DNA of 10,382 bases. It comes from CBFDBT01 sp965603115 (GTDB lineage Bacteria > Pseudomonadota > Alphaproteobacteria > Sphingomonadales > Kordiimonadaceae). Location of the stretch: contig CBFDBT010000091.1 of NCBI GenBank assembly GCA_965603115.1, positions 1 to 10,382 of the forward strand, given 5' to 3'. Below the pieces are notes generated by a model. That model did not search any database, was not told the origin of the DNA, and saw nothing but the letters and a program-made list of their open reading frames with translations. Position 1 is the stretch's first letter; the number at the start of each line of letters is the position of its first letter. A program made the translations under genes and the position numbers. Positions 6,914 through 10,382 of the stretch are shown here, piece by piece.

Positions 6914-6951
6914 GTAAGGGGAGATACTCATCATCGATTATTTACCCTTGC
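6914..6951 (+). other. Weak hairpin between amtB and the porin gene, shared with the second porin copy
   Basis: GTAAGGG (6914-6920) can pair with CCCTTGC (6945-6951) through seven pairs including one G-U, with a 24-base loop. On its own it is weak. It is listed because the same 5' arm, TCTGTAAGGGG, begins a stronger hairpin at the same place before the second porin copy (10230-10251), and both are followed by the same TTTATTTATCCCATAACAT leader. It may be a processing or partial termination site that sets porin levels relative to the upstream gene. Confidence 0.35.
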
Positions 6952-6954
6952 AAA

Positions 6955-7082
6955 TTTATTTATCCCATAACATTACAGAGGAAACCCCAATGTTAAACGC
7001 TAAAAATACAAAAAATATTGTTACCAGATCTCTTGCTGCCGCATCCCTTGGCACAGCTTTGGTGATTGCAACCCCCTCTGCT
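6955..7082 (+). repeat. Direct repeat, copy A (porin leader and signal-peptide region)
   Basis: Bases 6955-7082 align without gaps with 10255-10382 at an exact offset of 3300. The first 20 bases are identical (TTTATTTATCCCATAACATT). A block of 11 bases at 6975-6985 covering the Shine-Dalgarno has eight differences. From 6986 on only one base differs (7027). The repeat reaches the window end, so its true length is unknown. Confidence 0.95.
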
Positions 7083-7715
7083 ATGGCCGAAGACGATGGT
7101 ATGTTCAGCTTTTCAGCCAATGCAACTGTTGTCTCAGAATATCGCTTTCGTGGTCTGTCCATGTCCAACCGTGATACTGCCATTCAGGGCGGCTTGGATG
7201 TCAGCCACAAATCCGGCTTTTATCTCGGCACATGGGGCTCAAGCATTGATCCAGTAGCCGGTTCTGAAACCGAGCTTGATATTTACGGCGGCTATGCTGG
7301 TGAAATTGGCGACCTGACCTATGATGTTGGTCTACTTGCTTATACATACCCCGGTTCTGATGGTACAGCTTACTTAGAGGGCTATGCTTCCATCTCCGGC
7401 GCATTACAAAAAATGGACTGGACCTTTGGGTATGCTTATGCCTTTTCACAAGACAGCCTTGGCAATCAAGACAATAGTTATATCTATCTTGATGCTGGTT
7501 ACCCGCTTGGTGACACAGGCTTTGCCCTAGCTGGTCACCTTGCTTATGAAAATGGCGCTTTTGGCGACAAAAAATGGGACTGGTCCGCGGGCGTATCCTA
7601 CCCAATTGGACAGTTCGAAGCCGCCGTAACTTATGTTGATACCAACATTGAAAACTTCGGCCTTAAAACCAATGCAAGCAGCGCAGTGGTCTTTTCACTG
7701 GGCGCTTCTTTCTAA
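6990..7715 (+). CDS. TorF-family putative outer-membrane porin, copy A
   Basis: A 241-residue outer-membrane beta-barrel protein from the ATG at 6990, which has GAGG at 6978-6981 eight bases upstream; an in-frame ATG at 6948 lacks such a site and precedes the signal peptide. Residues 1-33 form a Sec signal peptide ending ATPSAMA. The mature part begins FSFSANATVVSEYRFRGLSMS, the N-terminal mark of the TorF/gcw_chp (TIGR02001) family, and continues with alternating aromatic and glycine-rich strands (YGGYAGEIGDLTYDVGLLAY, SYIYLDAGYPLGDTG). It ends in VVFSLGASF with the C-terminal Phe expected for outer-membrane insertion. Function in this family is not settled; its position in the glnK-amtB transcription unit points to passage of a small nitrogen compound across the outer membrane, which is inference. 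A strong terminator follows. The 5' part is duplicated after the MCP gene. Confidence 0.88.
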   Translation: MLNAKNTKNIVTRSLAAASLGTALVIATPSAMAEDDGMFSFSANATVVSEYRFRGLSMSNRDTAIQGGLDVSHKSGFYLGTWGSSIDPVAGSETELDIYGGYAGEIGDLTYDVGLLAYTYPGSDGTAYLEGYASISGALQKMDWTFGYAYAFSQDSLGNQDNSYIYLDAGYPLGDTGFALAGHLAYENGAFGDKKWDWSAGVSYPIGQFEAAVTYVDTNIENFGLKTNASSAVVFSLGASF

Positions 7716-7746
7716 CTTACTATATTACCCTACTCTTCCCAAACTC

Positions 7747-7777
7747 AACGGAGGTCCTTGTGACCTCCGTTTTTTTT
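7747..7777 (+). terminator. Rho-independent terminator of the glnK-amtB-porin operon
   Basis: A perfect 10-bp stem AACGGAGGTC (7747-7756) / GACCTCCGTT (7762-7771) with a 5-base loop is followed by a run of eight T (7770-7777). It lies 31 bases after the porin stop. This is a textbook intrinsic terminator and separates the nitrogen operon from the MCP gene. Confidence 0.95.
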
Positions 7778-7821
7778 GTTAGCAAATACCTAATAAACAT
7801 GAGCAATATTCTCATATATTA

Positions 7822-7860
7822 TTGATATAATTGAATTATTTTGATAATGATTCATCATTA
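7822..7860 (+). promoter_or_regulatory. AT-rich MCP upstream region with Fur-like palindrome
   Basis: TAATGAT (7845-7851) and ATCATTA (7854-7860) are a perfect 7-bp inverted repeat with a 2-base spacer. With the preceding GA (7843-7844) the first nine bases equal the left half of the classical Fur box GATAATGATAATCATTATC, while the right half is shifted by one base. TTGATA (7822-7827) with GATAAT (7843-7848) would be a sigma-70-like pair at a short 15-base spacing, so a repressor on the palindrome would cover the -10. The region is very AT-rich, so both readings are tentative. Confidence 0.35.
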
Positions 7861-7896
7861 ATTAATAAGTTTAGTGCATGAATAAACTTATTAATT
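7860..7896. promoter_or_regulatory. 14-bp perfect inverted repeat in the MCP leader
   Basis: AATTAATAAGTTTA (7860-7873) is the exact reverse complement of TAAACTTATTAATT (7883-7896), with the 9-base loop GTGCATGAA between; a T-G and a T-A pair could extend it to 16. It is not followed by a T run, so it is not a terminator. It lies 71 bases before the MCP start and directly abuts the Fur-like palindrome. It could be a long operator or an RNA stem-loop in the leader. Confidence 0.6.
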
Positions 7897-7937
7897 GAGG
7901 GAACCAATTATTTAAATATTGAACAGACTATCTCTGA

Positions 7938-7945
7938 GGGGGGGG
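7938..7945 (+). repeat. Run of eight G in the MCP leader
   Basis: GGGGGGGG occupies 7938-7945, 22 bases before the MCP start codon and 11 bases before its AGGAG Shine-Dalgarno (7957-7961). It stands alone in an otherwise AT-rich leader. Homopolymeric G tracts of this kind can change length by slipped-strand mispairing and alter promoter or leader function. Confidence 0.6.
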
Positions 7946-7967
7946 ATATTCGTATTAGGAGCTAACC

Positions 7968-10211
7968 ATGTTAAAAAAGATACTGGATATGAAAATTGGA
8001 GTTAAAATCCCAGCCGCCGCCGTGTTGGTCATTATATTGACAGCTGCTATTATCACGGCAACAGCATATAGCAATTCAAAAACTATGAATGAGGATCAGG
8101 TGGATAATAACCTGACAGCTGTACTTGCAGGTCGCTCTAGTGAGCTCAAAGCTTACCTAGGTGCGATTGAAGAAGACTTGCAGATAACGGCGAAAAACCC
8201 CAATACTGCCGCCGCTATAGTGGAATTCACCAATGCATGGAGTGCTATGGGTGATGATGCTGGTAGTGAAATTTACTCTCTTTATAAGACAGACCAGTTG
8301 GAAAAACTTTATGACGCGGGTGATAATTCCCCTTATACCCAGTCCCACAAAAAATTACACCCTTGGTTCCATAACTTGCAAGATACACGCGGATATTATG
8401 ATGTTTTCCTTTTTGACATAGAAGGCGACCTTGTTTACTCAGTTTATAAAGAAGCTGACTTTGCGACCAATATGCACACTGGGCAGTGGAGCAGCTCTGA
8501 TCTAGCCAATGTGTATAAAGACGCGATGAACCTTTCGTCTTCCGATGATGTGTCTTTTTATGACTTTAAATCTTATGCACCAAGTGCTGGTGTTCCTGCC
8601 AGTTTTATAGCCACACCAGTTTTTGATGCCAGTGGCGACAAAGTAGGTGTTCTCGCCTTTCAAATGCCAATTGCGCGTATAAATGCCATCATGCAAAATG
8701 CAACTGGTATGGGCGAATCGGGCGAATCTTACATCGTTGGTACCGATAATCTTATGCGCTCAGATAGTCGTTTTCTTAATGAAGGTGATGCATCATCCAT
8801 TCTTAATACCAGAATTGACGGCAATACTACCAAAGAAGGTCTTAGAGGCAATTCAGGCATAGAATATATTGAAGATTATCGTGGTATTATGGTGCTTTCA
8901 GCCTATGCCCCTTTTGAATTTAACGGTGTGAAATGGGCGCTTATAGCCGAAATAGACAAAGAAGAAGTTCATGGCCCTATTAATTCCATGCGCAATACGA
9001 TGATTTTCATCGCAACAGCCCTTGTCGCGCTAATGGGAGCTGGTGCTTATTTTGGTGCCAGAACAATAACAGTGCCAATCACTAAAACCGTTAATGTCAT
9101 GGATACGCTCTCTAACGAAGGCAAAACCGACATTGAGGTGCCTTATCAGGACCGCGCCGATGAGCTTGGTACAATTGCTATCGCTGTAGAAAGTTTCCGC
9201 CAAGGCATGATAGAGCGCGAGCGCATGCGCTTGGAGGCCATCGAAGCGGCTGAAGCTGAAAATGAACGCGAGCGTTTAGCCCGTGAAGCTGAAGAAGCAC
9301 AAAAGCAAAAAGAGCTTGAGCAAGAACGTGCAGAAACTGAAGCCCGTGAAGCAAAAGCAAAAGCGATGGCCGATTTGGTCGAAGGCTTTAATGTTAAAGT
9401 CAGCGATGTGATCAAAGGTGTTTCAGCGGGCACAACCGAGCTGGAATCGACCGCGCAAAGCATGAGTGCAACGGCTGAAGAAGCAGGTAAGCAGGCAACT
9501 ACTGTTGCAGCCGCGGCTGAAGAAGCTTCCGTTAATGTGCAAACAGTTGCCAGTGCAACAGAAGAAATGGGCGCTACAGTTTCAGAGATTGCTAATCAAA
9601 TGGAGAAGTCAAATACTGCAACGCAGCAAGTATCCACCAAATCTCAGTCAACAACTGTTATCATGGATGATCTCTCTGTTTCTTCACAGTCAATCTCCGA
9701 AATTGTAAAATTGATTAATGATATTGCAGAGCAGACCAACCTGTTGGCTCTTAACGCAACGATTGAAGCTGCCAGAGCAGGTGATGCTGGACGTGGCTTT
9801 GCCGTTGTGGCCTCAGAGGTGAAATCCCTTGCGGGCCAAACTGCTAATGCGACCAGTCAAATATCAACCCAAGTCCAAGACATTCAAACTAAAATCAATG
9901 ATGCAACAGCAGCCATGGGTGAGATAACAAGTTCGGTAGAAGTTACCGCCGAGCTCGCCTCAGCAGTAGCAGCGGCCATTGAAGAACAACAGGTTACTAC
10001 AACTGAAATATCAAGAAATGTTCAAGAAGCAGCAAGTGGCACGCAAGAGGTTAGTGATAACATCGGCGGTGTGGCGCAAGGCGCTTCTGAAACAGCTGCT
10101 AGTTCAAATCAGGTTATGATGACAGCCAAAGAGATGGCTGAGCAAACCAATCTTTTGAAAACCACCATTGATGACTTCTTGGATGGTGTTCAAAAAGTAG
10201 CCGAAAGCTAA
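7968..10211 (+). CDS. Methyl-accepting chemotaxis protein with dCache sensor domain
   Basis: A 747-residue transmembrane chemoreceptor. Order: TM1 (about 14-34); periplasmic sensor 35-343 of the double-Cache type, with membrane-distal YYDVFLFDIEGDLVYSVYKE (143-162), DFATN, and FIATPVFD...GVLAFQMPIARIN (213-239), then a second module with SGESYIVGTDNLMRSDSRF (251-269); TM2 (about 344-364); HAMP (365-418, VPITKTVNVMDTL ... DELG); a highly charged coiled coil (415-468) rich in Glu, Arg and Ala; and the signalling domain. The conserved hairpin tip is EQTNLLALNATIEAARAGD (588-606) followed by GRGFAVVASEV, which binds CheA and CheW. EE-containing helices at 514-533 and 669-690 are candidate methylation regions. 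There is no C-terminal CheR-tethering pentapeptide. An AGGAG site precedes the ATG by six bases. Ligand unknown; neighbours suggest a nitrogen-source signal, which is inference. Confidence 0.96.
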   Translation: MLKKILDMKIGVKIPAAAVLVIILTAAIITATAYSNSKTMNEDQVDNNLTAVLAGRSSELKAYLGAIEEDLQITAKNPNTAAAIVEFTNAWSAMGDDAGSEIYSLYKTDQLEKLYDAGDNSPYTQSHKKLHPWFHNLQDTRGYYDVFLFDIEGDLVYSVYKEADFATNMHTGQWSSSDLANVYKDAMNLSSSDDVSFYDFKSYAPSAGVPASFIATPVFDASGDKVGVLAFQMPIARINAIMQNATGMGESGESYIVGTDNLMRSDSRFLNEGDASSILNTRIDGNTTKEGLRGNSGIEYIEDYRGIMVLSAYAPFEFNGVKWALIAEIDKEEVHGPINSMRNTMIFIATALVALMGAGAYFGARTITVPITKTVNVMDTLSNEGKTDIEVPYQDRADELGTIAIAVESFRQGMIERERMRLEAIEAAEAENERERLAREAEEAQKQKELEQERAETEAREAKAKAMADLVEGFNVKVSDVIKGVSAGTTELESTAQSMSATAEEAGKQATTVAAAAEEASVNVQTVASATEEMGATVSEIANQMEKSNTATQQVSTKSQSTTVIMDDLSVSSQSISEIVKLINDIAEQTNLLALNATIEAARAGDAGRGFAVVASEVKSLAGQTANATSQISTQVQDIQTKINDATAAMGEITSSVEVTAELASAVAAAIEEQQVTTTEISRNVQEAASGTQEVSDNIGGVAQGASETAASSNQVMMTAKEMAEQTNLLKTTIDDFLDGVQKVAES

Positions 10212-10229
10212 AAATTTCTTCAAAATTCT

Positions 10230-10251
10230 GTAAGGGGTGACCACCCCTTAC
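10230..10251 (+). terminator. Hairpin after the MCP gene, before porin copy B
   Basis: GTAAGGGGT (10230-10238) pairs perfectly with ACCCCTTAC (10243-10251) around a GACC loop, 18 bases after the MCP stop. What follows is CCCTTTATTTAT, only a weak T tract, so it may terminate partly or act as a transcript-processing stem rather than as a full stop. The same TCTGTAAGGGG arm occurs before porin copy A. Only 38 bases separate it from the next ATG, leaving little room for a new promoter. Confidence 0.6.
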
Positions 10252-10254
10252 CCC

Positions 10255-10382
10255 TTTATTTATCCCATAACATTTTTGGAGGACTCCCAATGTTAAACGC
10301 TAAAAATACAAAAAATATTGTTACCAAATCTCTTGCTGCCGCATCCCTTGGCACAGCTTTGGTGATTGCAACCCCCTCTGCT
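10255..10382 (+). repeat. Direct repeat, copy B (porin leader and signal-peptide region)
   Basis: Matches 6955-7082 without gaps at offset 3300. The leader is identical at 10255-10274, eight of eleven bases differ at 10275-10285, and the remainder is identical except at 10327. It is truncated by the window end. Confidence 0.95.
10290..10382 (+). CDS. TorF-type porin copy B, signal-peptide region only (runs off the window)
   Basis: Thirty-one codons are visible from the ATG at 10290 and they equal the start of copy A except Arg13 to Lys (AGA to AAA at 10327). They encode most of the signal peptide (ending ATPSA at the window edge), so a second exported protein follows. It carries a stronger Shine-Dalgarno, GGAGG at 10278-10282 with seven bases to the ATG, than copy A. 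The gene is probably a second TorF-type porin, but only the signal peptide can be seen, and the mature protein might differ. A hairpin lies between it and the MCP gene, so it is either read through from the MCP promoter or depends on a promoter I cannot see. Confidence 0.85.
   Translation, partial: MLNAKNTKNIVTKSLAAASLGTALVIATPSA

Noticed and set aside
6948..6989. Upstream ATG for porin copy A
   Set aside because: It has no ribosome binding site, precedes the signal peptide, and copy B preserves only the start at the position corresponding to 6990.
9146..9463. Minus-strand ORF of 105 codons opposite the MCP coiled coil
   Set aside because: It is an antisense shadow of Glu/Ala/Arg-rich codons, giving a Ser/Ala-rich low-complexity translation.

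Overview
The window looks like chromosome of a Gram-negative alphaproteobacterium, probably marine or aquatic. The base composition is moderate with AT-rich intergenic stretches. The alphaproteobacterial call rests on overall protein style (the MmsA, GlnK/AmtB, TorF-type porin and MCP with a long charged coiled-coil linker) and is inference; I cannot name a genus.

Left third (1-3044): on the minus strand there is the N-terminal part of an M16 zinc-peptidase lipoprotein, then a methylmalonate-semialdehyde dehydrogenase (mmsA) that ends in a strong hairpin. A LysR-type regulator is divergent from mmsA. The shared promoter region carries six TGCA half-sites in three groups spaced 40 and 42 bp apart, so this is a plausible self-contained regulator/target pair for valine, beta-alanine or inositol-type catabolism.

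Middle (3040-5177): a roughly 190-bp GC-richer structured element, with 24-nt imperfect complementary ends and an 8-bp direct repeat on each side, sits exactly at the stop codon of the LysR gene. It is either a small mobile/repeat element or a structured RNA. Next, on the minus strand, is a membrane-anchored pentapeptide-like protein with 12 uninterrupted 11-residue units. Its upstream region is shared with the nitrogen operon.

Right half (5056-10382): a sigma-54 type promoter precedes glnK (PII), amtB (ammonium channel) and a TorF-type outer-membrane porin, closed by a strong terminator. This reads as one nitrogen-starvation operon: an outer-membrane pore, an inner-membrane ammonium channel and the PII protein that gates it. 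A dCache/HAMP methyl-accepting chemotaxis protein follows after an unusual AT-rich leader containing a Fur-like palindrome, a 14-bp perfect inverted repeat and a run of eight G. Immediately after the MCP the porin's leader and signal-peptide coding region reappear at 92 of 93 coding bases identical, so the chemoreceptor lies between two related porin genes. Both porin copies are preceded by the same TCTGTAAGGG hairpin arm and the same TTTATTTATCCCATAACAT leader, while their Shine-Dalgarno blocks differ.

The most interesting points are the porin duplication around a chemoreceptor next to glnK-amtB, the structured element at 3040-3250, and the regulatory elements upstream of glnK and of the MCP.
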